Source: CBDEGU01 sp965238045 (GTDB lineage: Bacteria > Acidobacteriota > Terriglobia > Bryobacterales > UBA6623). Taken from it: a DNA stretch of 64,000 nt. Under the pieces are notes generated by a model. It searched no databases. It was not told the origin of the DNA and saw only the letters and a list, made by a program, of their open reading frames with translations. The first letter of the stretch is position 1; every line of letters begins with the position of its first letter. Where the stretch lies: NCBI GenBank assembly GCA_965238045.1, contig CBDEGU010000012.1, positions 2,170,001 through 2,234,000 of the forward strand. The letters are read 5' to 3'. The position numbers were made by a program, and so were the translations under genes. Below, one piece after another: positions 8,545 to 16,536 of the stretch.

Positions 8545-9527
8545 TACTTGTCTCCTTTCGAGTCGTCTATTTTGAGATCGAGAATCAAGTCGTCAACGTG
8601 TTCGAGCAGCCAGTGTGCCCGCCGTTGCGCGACCAGGTTCGCTAGCCGGACTTCGTGATGCTGATCCGGGTCAAGGGTTAGAGCTTGTTCGAGCGTCGAC
8701 TCGAACTCAGTGCGATTCTGCTTGCGATAAGAGGCTGCTTCGGCGTACGCAACATAGAGGCCGGCGCGCTTGCCACCTGAGAGCGCCAGCGCCCGCTTGA
8801 AGTGCCGTTCGATGCGTTCGTAGTCGAGACTGCCGGGACGGGCCGAGGCCAGGGTGACCTCGAATTCGTGCAACGCGCCTTCGTTCCAATCCTCATCCAG
8901 TTGAAGCGCACGGTCCAGTAACGCTTCAACTTCCGGGAGCCGCGCCAGCATCTCCGCATCGCTGCGCGAGACGGATATCGCCAGCCCGAGCGCGGCGGCG
9001 TTCCAGTACAGCAGAGGAACGTGCTTTTTCTTCGTCGTCGAGAGCGCCTCCGCGGGGTCTCGCTCCAGGCGTTCCGTTATGCCCGGGTAGGACGCCTCCA
9101 GCCCGCGAAGCCCATAACGCCGCGCCCGCAGGTAAAGCTTCCGGGCGCGCGTACGGATTCGAGCGGCGGCGGTAAGATCCTCTTCCGCCACGACATCAAT
9201 GTCATGCTGAACGTAAGCGTAGGAGTACATCGTGAAACCCTGGCACGCGGCCAGCAGCAGACCCCGGTGGCGGGGCGATTCTTCCAATAGACCCTCCATC
9301 AGCTTCAGGCCGAATGGCAGGGCCTGGCCAACCAATTGGATGTCTTCGTCGCTTTCGTAGGTGGTGCCGCCGGACGCCAAGGCGTCGCCGAGCTTGTTGA
9401 CGGCGAAGCGACGAATCGAGCAGCCGGTGCTGACGGCGACGATCAGCACGCCGCAAAGAACGGTCGCTGGGGTCAACGCGGCAAGCCAGTTGCCTGCGGC
9501 TGGAGTTTGAGTGGAATGGTTGTTCAT
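8544..9527 (-). CDS. tatT: TRAP transporter T-component, lipoprotein (TatT)
   Basis: 327 aa from the ATG preceded by GGAGGAG; an upstream GTG in frame lies inside that ribosome site. A hydrophobic segment ends in a lipobox (VSTGCSIRR), predicting a periplasmic lipoprotein. The rest is helical and TPR-like (LYWNAAALGLAISVSRSD, LLDRALQLDEDWNEGALHEFE, RHFKRALALSGGKRAGLYVAYAE), as in the TatT family, whose members form trimeric assemblies with P-type receptors in TatT-TRAP systems. First gene of the tatT-dctP-dctQM operon. The combination suggests a TRAP system for a hydrophobic or sulfur- or carboxyl-containing ligand, but that is inference. Confidence 0.85.
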   Translation of the reverse strand: MNNHSTQTPAAGNWLAALTPATVLCGVLIVAVSTGCSIRRFAVNKLGDALASGGTTYESDEDIQLVGQALPFGLKLMEGLLEESPRHRGLLLAACQGFTMYSYAYVQHDIDVVAEEDLTAAARIRTRARKLYLRARRYGLRGLEASYPGITERLERDPAEALSTTKKKHVPLLYWNAAALGLAISVSRSDAEMLARLPEVEALLDRALQLDEDWNEGALHEFEVTLASARPGSLDYERIERHFKRALALSGGKRAGLYVAYAEAASYRKQNRTEFESTLEQALTLDPDQHHEVRLANLVAQRRAHWLLEHVDDLILDLKIDDSKGDK

Positions 9528-9720
9528 CGGGCTCCTCCTCACCTGGTGTGATGAGGCTGAGTTTGGGCCTTCACGCCGGTCAGGTCAATGCACAGACGCA
9601 CAACTTTGAATTAATTCCGCGGCAATTTCTGTGATATTGCCGGTAAACTCGTAAGTCGGTGATACGAAGCTGCTTGTTCCCGCCAGGAAACTGCACACTA
9701 GGAGCAGGCCGGTGGAAAAT

Positions 9721-9739
9721 TGGTGGTATAATGTGGCCC
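9721..9739 (+). promoter_or_regulatory. Extended -10 promoter candidate for the PD40 regulator
   Basis: TGGTATAAT at 9724-9732 is a good extended -10 box about 42 bases before the ATG at 9774. No strong -35 hexamer is seen 17 bases upstream. The 246-base divergent interval also must hold the promoter of the tatT operon on the other strand, which I could not pin down. Confidence 0.5.
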
Positions 9740-9773
9740 GTCTGCGCCAGCGGATCGGTCGCGGGGCAATCCA

Positions 9774-11906
9774 ATGGAACCGGCAGTCAAATCCAGGGTT
9801 CGGTTTGGAGTGTTTGAGGCGGACTTGGCCGCGCGGGAGCTGTGGAAGGACGGCCGGAAGATCAGACTGCAGGATCAGCCGTTTCGGCTTTTGGCCGCAC
9901 TGCTTGAGCGGCCGCGCGAGGTTGTCACCAAAGAGGAATTGACCGAGCGCGTGTGGGGAGAAGCTCCGCCGTCAGAGCCGGACCACAGCCTGAGCATCGC
10001 AGTCGGAAAAATCCGTACAGCTCTCGGCGACTCGGCCGAGAACCCGCGTTTCGTCGAGACGCTGCCTTCGGGGGCCTACCGCTTCATTGCGCCGGTCGAG
10101 TCCGTAGCCGAACCAGATACGGGACCGCCGGCCCCCGTACCGCGCCCCCGATTTCTTTTCCCTTTCTTGGGCGTCGGCCTCGCCGTTGCCGCGGCGATTG
10201 CGGTAGTGATCCGGGGGTGTGGGCCGGGAGACGACTGCCCCCCTGTAGTGACTCGATTTGCCATCCCGTGCGAGAAAGACTGTTCCTCCCCTGCCATCTC
10301 GCCGGACGGTCGCCACCTCGCATTCGTCTCGGGCGATGGCGAAGGAACCCTCTGGGTTCACGATTTTGACAAGGACGAAAACGAGAGCCGCGAGTTCGCG
10401 GGAACGGAAGGAGCGAATGACCCGTTCTGGTCGCCCGACAGCCAATGGATTGGTTTTGCGGCTGCCGACGAACTCAAGAAGGTCTCGATCGACGACGGCC
10501 CCGAGGTCGTCTTGTGCCGGCTCTTGGATCGTTCTTTTTGGGGTGGAACGTGGAGTCCCGACGGCCGCTCGATCGTTTTCGCCGTACACAACGCCGAAAG
10601 CTTGCCGCGGCTTTACGAAGTGGATGCGCAAGGCGGCGAGCCCGAACTGCTGTTTGAGCCCAGCGATGAGGAGCGCAAGATGGGATTTGGGCATCCCCAT
10701 TTTCTGCCCCTGCCGAACGGTCCGCGTATGCTCCTCTACGCCTTGGGGTACCCGAGCAGGTCGAAGATTGTTCTTCGTGACCTCGACACAGGGGACCAAA
10801 AGGTTTTGGGGGTCGGGGCGATGCCGGTTTATTCTTCGAGCGGCCACATCCTGTATCAGACCTCAGCGGCAGCCAGGGGTCTTTGGGCCTTGCCTTTTTC
10901 GATCGAGACGCGAAAGCCCACCGGAGCTGCGTTTACGGTAGAAACCAACGTCCTGAATGCGAGCGTCGCCAATGGGTGGTTGGTATATCTTGATCGCACC
11001 GGCGGCGGAAAGATGCAGCTAGTCTGGCGAGATCGAAGTGGAAATGAGCTGGGTGCGATCGGGCAGCCCCAGGAGGAGATCCTCTACCCGGCGCTATCGC
11101 CGGACGAGCAGCGTGTGGCGGTTCGGGGCGTCGAGAACGGCAGCGGCGACGTCTGGATCCATGAGATCAGCCGGCCCAGCAAGACGCGCTTGAGTATCGA
11201 GCACGGGTACGTCACGGTTCCGATCTGGTCGCCCAGCGGCGAGGTCACCTTCTCGGTATCTGTGAACGGCATCTTCACCATTCATCAAAAACCCGCCCGG
11301 GCCGACGGTGATGCGGCGGTTCTCCTGGCTAGCCCTTTCCACGATCTGCCCAGCGATTGGTCCATGGATGGACGGTATCTCCTGATCTTCCGAAACGACC
11401 CCCAGACCCTGCGCGATATCTGGTATCTGCGGCGCAAGGACGACGGCAGCGGGTACGAAGAACGACTGTTCCTGAAAACTCCGTTCTGGGAGCATGCGGC
11501 GAGCTTTTCTCCCGACGGACGTTTCGTCGTCTATGTTTCGGACGAAGCCGGGCCGTACGACGTTTACGTTCGTCCGTTTCCAGAAGGAAGCGACAGATGG
11601 AAGGTGTCGGTCGACAACGGCGGGGCCCAGCCGCGTTGGAGTCAGGACGGCGCGGAGATCTTTTACGTGGAGGGCGACACGCTGATCGCAGCTGCCGTCT
11701 CAACCGAACCAAGTTTTTCCGTGAAGGAGCGTCGCAGACTGTTTCAGTCGGCGCAGCTCCGAGGGAACTTTGTACCGAACTACGATGCCGCGCGGGACGG
11801 GAGTCGATTTGTCGTCGGGGAGCCCGTCGGAGAACGGCTGCGGCCGGCTATCAAGATCGTCCAGAACTGGTTTTCTGAATTCCAAGGCTGTCAACTCTCA
11901 AACTGA
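9774..11906 (+). CDS. Winged-helix DNA-binding / TM / PD40 (TolB-like propeller) regulator
   Basis: 710 aa. Residues about 10-100 are an OmpR/CadC-type winged helix (VRFGVFEADLAARELWK, GRKIRLQDQPFRLLAALLE, VWGEAPPSEPDHSLSIAVGKIRTALGD, FVETLPSGAYRF). Residues about 125-145 form one membrane helix. The rest is a periplasmic PD40/WD40-like propeller with repeated ISPDGRHLAFVSG-type blades (SPDSQWIGFAA, SPDGRSIVFA, SPDEQRVAVRG, SPDGRFVVYVSDE). One-component membrane regulators of this build are very abundant in Acidobacteriota. Divergent from the TRAP operon, so it may control it; this is inference from position. The C-terminal motif IKIVQNWFSEF recurs in three tails downstream. Confidence 0.85.
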   Translation: MEPAVKSRVRFGVFEADLAARELWKDGRKIRLQDQPFRLLAALLERPREVVTKEELTERVWGEAPPSEPDHSLSIAVGKIRTALGDSAENPRFVETLPSGAYRFIAPVESVAEPDTGPPAPVPRPRFLFPFLGVGLAVAAAIAVVIRGCGPGDDCPPVVTRFAIPCEKDCSSPAISPDGRHLAFVSGDGEGTLWVHDFDKDENESREFAGTEGANDPFWSPDSQWIGFAAADELKKVSIDDGPEVVLCRLLDRSFWGGTWSPDGRSIVFAVHNAESLPRLYEVDAQGGEPELLFEPSDEERKMGFGHPHFLPLPNGPRMLLYALGYPSRSKIVLRDLDTGDQKVLGVGAMPVYSSSGHILYQTSAAARGLWALPFSIETRKPTGAAFTVETNVLNASVANGWLVYLDRTGGGKMQLVWRDRSGNELGAIGQPQEEILYPALSPDEQRVAVRGVENGSGDVWIHEISRPSKTRLSIEHGYVTVPIWSPSGEVTFSVSVNGIFTIHQKPARADGDAAVLLASPFHDLPSDWSMDGRYLLIFRNDPQTLRDIWYLRRKDDGSGYEERLFLKTPFWEHAASFSPDGRFVVYVSDEAGPYDVYVRPFPEGSDRWKVSVDNGGAQPRWSQDGAEIFYVEGDTLIAAAVSTEPSFSVKERRRLFQSAQLRGNFVPNYDAARDGSRFVVGEPVGERLRPAIKIVQNWFSEFQGCQLSN

Positions 11907-12014
11907 TGGCAATAAGATCCGCGGCGGATGGACCTCTAAGATTCCTCCAGTTGATGCCATTGCTCGAGTGGCGATAGACTTCGCTCTCTCGCCCGGCCAA
12001 GGTCACCACGCCCC

Positions 12015-12206
12015 GCAGGGCCGCCGGAGCTGCTGTTTGACGATCCAGATTTGCTGGCTACGAGGACAGTTCTTGAGGGGCGGTATGACGTCTCAGGGGA
12101 CGGGCAGAAGTTGGTTCTGTTGGAGCGATTGAAAAGCGAGTCCGGCAAGCGGCCCGCTATCCGTGTTGTCCAGAACTGGTTCGCCGAGTTCAAAGACCAG
12201 CAGTAG
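12015..12206 (+). pseudogene. PD40 regulator, C-terminal relic 1
   Basis: Sixty-three codons ending RPAIRVVQNWFAEFKDQQ and a stop. These match the extreme C-terminus of winged-helix/PD40 regulators such as the intact neighbour, which ends AIKIVQNWFSEF. Upstream sequence back to 11907 gives no matching propeller blades, so only the tail of a second gene remains. Confidence 0.7.
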
Positions 12207-12384
12207 AATTCAGCCCCGCAGAAGGCCGCACGGACTTCGTTTGCCGTAAGGCTTCGTTCAAATCGCGTTACCACCAGCAATCCTCCGACCGAACCTCCTC
12301 GCCAGCCTGCTCAGCGGCACAATTTCAGCGTCTTGATCGGCGGGACGATCAGCCCATGACAAAATCCTTGAAAAGCTCGGCTCC

Positions 12385-12591
12385 GTGGGCATAGGCCAGG
12401 TCTGCAAGGCGAAAGTCATCGACTCGTTTGGGGCGAATCGTTGCATGTTCGAAAGCAACTTCCCCGTCGACAAACACAGCTGCTCCAATCACGTGTTGTG
12501 GAACGCCTTCAAGAAGATGGTGGCGGATGCCTCTGAGAGCGAGAAACACGCTGTGTTTTACGATTCGGCCTGTCAAGCTTACCGGCTTTAG
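12385..12591 (+). pseudogene. Amidohydrolase (TIM-barrel metal-dependent) C-terminal relic
   Basis: Reads SFGANRCMFESNFPVDK, then VLWNAFKKMVADASESEK and a YRL stop. This is the conserved C-terminus of amidohydrolase-2 family hydrolases; the FESNFPVDK box holds a late active-site strand. Only about 69 residues survive of a roughly 300-residue enzyme. It ends 10 bases before the IS1595 insertion at 12601. Confidence 0.65.
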
Positions 12592-12600
12592 AAAAAGGTA

Positions 12601-13637
12601 GATGGGTATTCACTTGACTCAGGTATTTTGAAATGGCCCCTACATGTTGTGGTTGTCCGTAGCGCGTGTTGCGGTGCCTCCGACCAGCGACTTGTAGGGC
12701 GCCGGTTGGACGGCGACGGCCTGCTGAACCAGGCGGTAGAAGAGCTTGCCTCGGCTTCTGGACTTGCGGCGGTTGAAGCGGAAGGTGAATTCGTCGAGGT
12801 AGTAGTCGAGATGCTCGTGGCTGACGGCTCCTTGATGCGTACCCAGTATCCAACGCTTCAGTAACGACACCACGCGATGCACGCGGGGGAGCAGTTGAGA
12901 GGCTCGTGCCGGTTGCCCGTCCAGGTAGCTCACCTCGTGGCGATAGCCGTCGCTTTCGAGTGGCTCGTATCCCAGCCAGCCGTCCGTGTGGACCACGCTG
13001 CCGGGTTCGACCGACTCGCCGACGAAGGCCATCAAGCTGTCCCCAGAGGCGTTCGGAATCGTGCGCATCCGAACTCGTCCGATGCCGGCGCCATCTTCCT
13101 CGGCCGCTACTACAATCAGCGCTTTCGCGTCGGTTTGGCGGCCCCGCACGCCCTCCTCCAGGGCTCCTAAGTAAGTCTCGTCAACCTCAACGCGCCCGCT
13201 GAGGCGATCACGTCCGGGCCGCACCATAGCGCGCCGAAGCTTGTGCAACCAAGTCCAGGCCGTCTTGTAGCTGCCCAGGCCCAACACCCGCTGCAATCCC
13301 AATGCACTCGCCCCGTTCTTCTGGCTGGTGAGCCACCACATTGCTCGAAACCAACTCTGGAGCGGCTTGCGGGTGTCTTGAAAGATTGTGCCTGCTGTCG
13401 CCGAAGCTTGATGCCCGCAGCTTGCACACTGCAGCAGCACCGTGCGCACCGCCCAGGTTTTGTCATGCCCGCATCGCGGACAACGAAAACCCTCCGGCCA
13501 GCGGAGTTGACACAGATACTCCCGACAGGCCTGCTCGCTAGCGAAACGCGCCTCGAACTCGGCCAAATTCCGGGGATAATCTTCCATCGCCCAAGATCCT
13601 ACATCTTGGGGTCACCTGAGTCAAGTAAATACCCATC
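12601..13637 (-). mobile_element. IS1595-family insertion sequence, complete
   Basis: Near-perfect terminal inverted repeats (GGTATTCACTTGACTCAGG on the left, the same with one change on the right, read outward in) bound a single transposase gene. An 8-bp direct repeat AAAAGGTA flanks the element at 12593-12600 and 13638-13645, the target duplication length expected for IS1595 elements. This indicates a relatively recent simple insertion. A 5'-truncated copy lies at 39588-40426. Confidence 0.92.
12640..13587 (-). CDS. IS1595-family (ISXO2-like) transposase
   Basis: 315 aa. An N-terminal zinc ribbon (FRCPRCGHDKTW...LQCASCGHQASATAGTIF) precedes an ISXO2-like DDE domain with VEVDETYLGA, VVHTDGWLGYEPL and a late HRVVSLLKRWILGTHQGAVSHEHLDYYLDEFTFRFNRR stretch (quoted here in outline) that carries the final acidic residue. 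Length is normal for the family and no frameshift is seen, so the enzyme is probably functional. Its terminal repeats resemble those of the 257-bp MITE at 41827-42083, which it or a close relative could move. Confidence 0.92.
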   Translation of the reverse strand: MEDYPRNLAEFEARFASEQACREYLCQLRWPEGFRCPRCGHDKTWAVRTVLLQCASCGHQASATAGTIFQDTRKPLQSWFRAMWWLTSQKNGASALGLQRVLGLGSYKTAWTWLHKLRRAMVRPGRDRLSGRVEVDETYLGALEEGVRGRQTDAKALIVVAAEEDGAGIGRVRMRTIPNASGDSLMAFVGESVEPGSVVHTDGWLGYEPLESDGYRHEVSYLDGQPARASQLLPRVHRVVSLLKRWILGTHQGAVSHEHLDYYLDEFTFRFNRRKSRSRGKLFYRLVQQAVAVQPAPYKSLVGGTATRATDNHNM

Positions 13638-13689
13638 AAAAGGTATTCCACGCTGGGGGGTCCCAATCGGAAACTCCAGTTAGAATCTC

Positions 13690-14481
13690 TCAGGACGGCG
13701 GGCAAGGCGGTCGGATAATCCCAGCGGCGTTCAGAGGGCTGCCTGATTCTTCTAGGACTAACCGCTCCACCCGGCTCCAGACTTCGGGATCATAACTGAT
13801 GTAAGTGTGTGCGACCCGCATCAGCTTCTTGAACCAGTTGACATGCGATATGTCGATCTTGCGCTTGCTATAGTCCACCCGGCAGTCGACTACGATCATG
13901 GTCCGCTCGGGGTCCTCCGCGCGGATGGGACCCTCTCCTCGCAGCACTATGCCGTTCTTCTGGTAGAAATTCGCGGTCCGGCGCACATTGGGCGGGATCA
14001 CGCCGTCGCCCCGGCCCACGCTGTCAATCTGAATCGTCAACAGCACCGGGATGTTCAGCTTGTGCAGGTCTCGCGCCAGCTTGACCGTGGCCGCGCCCCC
14101 GAAGCTCAGACCATAGACCACGATGCGCGCGCAAGCCCCTTCCTGGGAGTCAACGACTCCGTTTCGATCCCGGTCAAAAGTACGATGGATCAATTCCACG
14201 GCCAAGGGGCGTCTGTGGTTTGCGAGAGTTTCCACGTGCAAGCCGCGAACCCGCAGCGAACGCAGCCTGAGCGCGAGCTTGCGAGGAGATCGTTCCTCGT
14301 TGTCCCACTGGTTTCGGCCTCCCATGAATCCGATCACCAAGGTTTCGCCCAGGCCGATTGGGGTCTTCGTGAGGAGGTCTTCCCAGGTCTGGCCCTCAGC
14401 AGGCGGCAAAGAGAAACTGACAAGGAGAAGCGCCGCGGGCATACGGAAGGCTTCAAGCAGCCTCGTCACATAGCACAGCAT
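13690..14481 (-). CDS. Secreted alpha/beta-hydrolase-like protein
   Basis: 263 aa. A hydrophobic signal region (MPAALLLVSFSLPPAEGQ) starts at an internal ATG 13 codons into the open frame, which is probably the true start. GETLVIGFMGGRNQWD resembles an alpha/beta-hydrolase first strand. VVYGLSFGGAATVKLARDL is the nucleophile elbow with Ser in GLSFGG. A DRDRNGVVDSQE loop looks like an EF-hand-type calcium site. The catalytic acid and His are less clear; the late SHVNWFK may hold the His. Exported hydrolase of unknown substrate. It lies alone between an IS1595 and a regulator relic. Confidence 0.65.
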   Translation of the reverse strand: MLCYVTRLLEAFRMPAALLLVSFSLPPAEGQTWEDLLTKTPIGLGETLVIGFMGGRNQWDNEERSPRKLALRLRSLRVRGLHVETLANHRRPLAVELIHRTFDRDRNGVVDSQEGACARIVVYGLSFGGAATVKLARDLHKLNIPVLLTIQIDSVGRGDGVIPPNVRRTANFYQKNGIVLRGEGPIRAEDPERTMIVVDCRVDYSKRKIDISHVNWFKKLMRVAHTYISYDPEVWSRVERLVLEESGSPLNAAGIIRPPCPPS

Positions 14482-14525
14482 AGCGTCTCACGCGGGTGGC
14501 GCGGCCACAGACCTGACGCTGGTGG

Positions 14526-14834
14526 GTGAGCCATACTCCGGCCCACCCGGCCAGCGTTTCGGTACGACGCCGGCTCGGCAAGAAGTTGTTCCATGTCGAG
14601 GGAGCCACGTTGCTAGCTGTGCCGGTATCGACGGGTTCAAGGTTCTCGATGGGTCCGGCGAAGCGCCTGTTTGAGCATTCCAGCTTGGCGAACACTGTGT
14701 CATATCCGATATACGACGTCTCGGCCGACGGCCGGCGCTTCGTTGTTGCTGAGCCCGTAGGCCCGCCCCCCGAGCCATCCATCCAGGTCGTCCAAAACTG
14801 GTTCACCGAGTTCAAGGACCGCGAGCAGGACTAA
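14526..14834 (+). pseudogene. PD40 regulator, C-terminal relic 2
   Basis: From about codon 18 the frame reads GKKLFHVEGATLLAVPVSTG, YDVSADGRRFVVAEP and IQVVQNWFTEFKDREQD, the last propeller strands and tail of a winged-helix/PD40 regulator. The first part of the frame does not match the family. The final 55 bases and the following 76 bases are also present inverted at 16891-17022. Confidence 0.7.
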
Positions 14835-14910
14835 GTCTCACGAAACGTACTACATAGCGCTCGTCGGCAGATAGATGTCGGGATATCGCCTTCGCACTAC
14901 CTATCCCGCT
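14780..14910 (+). repeat. Inverted repeat pair, left arm (PD40 tail plus downstream DNA)
   Basis: 131 bases covering the last codons of relic 2 and about 76 non-coding bases after the stop. They align with the reverse complement of 16891-17022 at roughly four of five positions by eye, without large gaps. Conservation continues beyond the stop codon, so this is DNA duplication and not only protein similarity. The pair brackets the 2-kb region holding the UPF0489 cassette and the CHAT relic. Confidence 0.75.
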
Positions 14911-14941
14911 CCCGCCGTGTGATCCGCTCTCGGTTCCCCTC

Positions 14942-14969
14942 TTGACACCACCTGCCATGCTGCTACAAT
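14942..14969 (+). promoter_or_regulatory. Sigma-70-like promoter candidate in U1
   Basis: TTGACA (14942-14947), a 16-base spacer ending TGC, and TACAAT (14964-14969). The start would fall near 14976, inside the palindrome. There is no coding sequence downstream on this strand for 1.4 kb, so a transcript would be a short non-coding RNA ending at the GC stem at 15051-15073. Confidence 0.5.
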
Positions 14970-15041
14970 TGGGGTAACATAAAGGACGTTATGTTACGTC
15001 AATTCAATCACTTACATAGCTAATCCCCTGACCATATGCCC

Positions 15042-15650
15042 TCAGACCAGCCGCCCTACGGGGGCGGTTTTTTGACTGCCTTTTGCCAGGGAGCTGGAGC
15101 GCGGTCCCTGGACTCCTTTACTATCGGAACCCCGATCTCTCTCGTTATTCGGCCCGTACCCCAACTCGTCGATCCGTTTGAGCAGCTCCTGAGAGAGAGA
15201 TTTTTCAATAAAGCCGGGACTGGTGCAAACAGACACCAACTCCGGCATAGGCCACTTGGAGTTGAGCCTCGACCCAGAGCGGAATCGATCGCCAACCGAA
15301 GCCCAGGCGTCTTCAGAGAGCCACATGGTCGGGTCGTCGATACGATCCTTGGTTAACCAGTGAACCCGGCAATCGGGCCACTTGCGCATGGCGAAGTAGA
15401 GAAAGTTTCCTAAATTCACCGGCGGCTGTTCGCTGAGCATGTCGTGGTGCTCATCAACGTGAAGGATGAAGGTGGGAGCCTCGATCACACCTGTCTCAAT
15501 CGCTCTGTCCCAGTGATTCAGGACCTTGTGATGCTCGTCGACAATGAGGTCAACGGACCGACGAGCCCATTCAAGGACTTCATCGAGGCGTCTGATAGGG
15601 TCGCTGAACAACCGGAAATAATCCAGGTCGATGTCCAAGATGCAAGACAT
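15042..15650 (-). CDS. UPF0489 family protein
   Basis: 202 aa, start at an ATG with GGGGAG upstream. Hallmarks of UPF0489: MSCILDIDLDYFRL at the N-terminus, TFILHVDEHHDMLSEQPP, GNFLYFAMRKWPDCRVHWL and DDPTMWLSEDAW. The fold is related to arginase/deacetylase proteins, and the acidic plus DEHHD residues look like a metal site; no reaction is established. The last ~20 codons run through the GC hairpin of unit U1, so the natural C-terminus may be shorter in relatives. It follows a small gene at 20 bases distance and both lie between the two hairpin units. Confidence 0.75.
   Translation of the reverse strand: MSCILDIDLDYFRLFSDPIRRLDEVLEWARRSVDLIVDEHHKVLNHWDRAIETGVIEAPTFILHVDEHHDMLSEQPPVNLGNFLYFAMRKWPDCRVHWLTKDRIDDPTMWLSEDAWASVGDRFRSGSRLNSKWPMPELVSVCTSPGFIEKSLSQELLKRIDELGYGPNNERDRGSDSKGVQGPRSSSLAKGSQKTAPVGRLV
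15051..15073 (+). terminator. Intrinsic terminator-like stem in U1
   Basis: CCGCCC and GGGCGG pair around a 5-base loop, followed by TTTTTT at 15068-15073. It would end a transcript begun in U1 after roughly 95 bases. The same stem lies inside the 3' end of the opposite-strand UPF0489 gene. Confidence 0.6.
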
Positions 15651-15670
15651 GTAAGCTCCCCTAAGCTCGA

Positions 15671-15889
15671 TCAGTTCGGATCGGTCTCCAGGCCGAGCCG
15701 ATGCGCCAGTTGATTGAGAGCAGCGGTCTCATCACCGTTTGGATCCTGCGCTGTGAAGGTCTCGCCGTCGGGGTTGGTAGCGGTGACGATAACGGGACCA
15801 CGGGAATCGTCGATTGTGTCGTGATAGCCACGAACACGGTAGCCGGCGGCTTCGAGTCGGCGGAGGAGTGCTTCGGCTTTGGTGAACAC
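15671..15889 (-). CDS. Small hypothetical protein, cassette gene
   Basis: 72 aa starting at GTG: one alpha segment (KAEALLRRLEAAGYRV), a beta-rich middle (DSRGPVIVTATNPDGETF) and a second helix (DETAALNQLAHRLGLE). No family recognised. It could be a small antitoxin-like or DNA/RNA-binding alpha-beta protein, but nothing in the sequence decides this. A TATAAC box at about 15897-15902 on the minus strand could serve as -10. Its stop lies 20 bases before the UPF0489 start, so the two are probably co-transcribed. Confidence 0.5.
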   Translation of the reverse strand: MFTKAEALLRRLEAAGYRVRGYHDTIDDSRGPVIVTATNPDGETFTAQDPNGDETAALNQLAHRLGLETDPN

Positions 15890-15938
15890 TCTAGAGTTAT
15901 AACGTTTTCGGCTCTCGGCCTTTTTGGTCTGTGGATAT

Positions 15939-16050
15939 CCCTCTTGACTGCCTCCCTCAGGCTGCTACCCTAAAGGGTACATAACGTCCTTTATGTCCCT
16001 TTAATTCAACCGCTTACACAGACGGGCCGCCTCTACATGGCGATTTTTTT
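15939..16050 (+). repeat. Hairpin unit U2 (direct repeat of U1 with loop reversed)
   Basis: Direct repeat of U1 starting 1002 bases later. TTGACT and TACCCT lie at the same 16-base spacing. The palindrome has arms 15971-15984 and 15991-16003: 13 pairs with a single bulged T, using different bases from U1 in the outer stem (TAAAGGG/CCCTTTA), so the stem is kept by compensating changes. The loop is CGTCCT, the exact reverse complement of the U1 loop. It ends with a weak CGCC/GGCG stem and seven T residues at 16028-16050. As a dif-like site its core is inverted relative to U1. Confidence 0.7.
16028..16050 (+). terminator. Weak terminator-like stem in U2
   Basis: CGCC (16028-16031) and GGCG (16039-16042) flank a 7-base loop and are followed by A and TTTTTTT (16044-16050). 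The short stem makes it a weak candidate, but its position matches the stronger terminator of U1. Confidence 0.4.
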
Positions 16051-16197
16051 GCTTGCTTCAACCGCCGCCTTTTAGCGGCGGAGAGAAAATAGGCCACAGG
16101 GCGGCGGAGTTCAGCCGGGTCGCAGCGGACCACCAGGCCAGCCACTGCGCCGCCTGGTTGCCGAAGGCCAGACGCAGCGCAAGCCCGCCATCCGATT

Positions 16198-16536
16198 CTA
16201 GTTAGGGTTCCCGACAAGGATGAAGCTACCCCAGAAGAACGGGTGGGCGGCGCCGTGGTGCTCCTGACGCTGCTTGATCATCTCTAGCTGGGCCTTCCGC
16301 AGCGATTCCAGCTTTCCTTGCCCCTCCTTCAAACCGCCGAAGAAGCTAGCGATCAGCTGCTGTGTCTCCGCGTCCGGCACTTTGGAGAGGCTTATCAACA
16401 GACTCTGCGCCCCGGCGTAGAGGAACGCCCGCCGTAGCCCGTAGACTCCTTCGCCGGCCTCCACACGGCCCAACCCTGACTCGCAAGCGCTCGCGACCAC
16501 TAACTCCGTGCCTCGTAGATCCAGCAGCGCCAGCAT
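16198..16536 (-). pseudogene. CHAT-domain protein, C-terminal fragment
   Basis: The frame gives LALLDLRGTELVVASACESG, GEGVYGLRRAFLYAGAQSLLISL and HHGAAHPFFWGSFILVGN. This is the C-terminal half of a CHAT (caspase-like) peptidase domain, with the catalytic Cys in SACESG. The His half and any N-terminal TPR repeats are missing: upstream of the ATG the frame soon leaves the family. CHAT proteins act as proteases in signalling and in several defence systems; this one cannot function. Confidence 0.75.

Larger units (their letters stand above)
14937..15073 (+). repeat. Hairpin unit U1 (promoter-like box, long palindrome, terminator-like stem)
   Basis: An 83-bp stretch (14937-15019) repeats directly and without gaps at 15939-16021, about 57 of 83 positions identical by hand count. 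It contains TTGACA and TACAAT boxes 16 bases apart. A palindrome follows with 16-base arms at 14967-14982 and 14989-15004 (15 of 16 paired, one G-T), then a conserved AATTCAA-n4-TTACA. The 6-base loop is AGGACG. A GC stem with six T residues follows at 15051-15073. It could encode a short RNA or be a recombination or operator site. The inner ACATAA-n6-TTATGT resembles the core of XerCD dif sites. Confidence 0.7.

Noticed and set aside
9972..10847. Minus-strand 291-codon frame inside the PD40 regulator
   Set aside because: Shadow frame; the plus strand carries clear winged-helix and propeller motifs.
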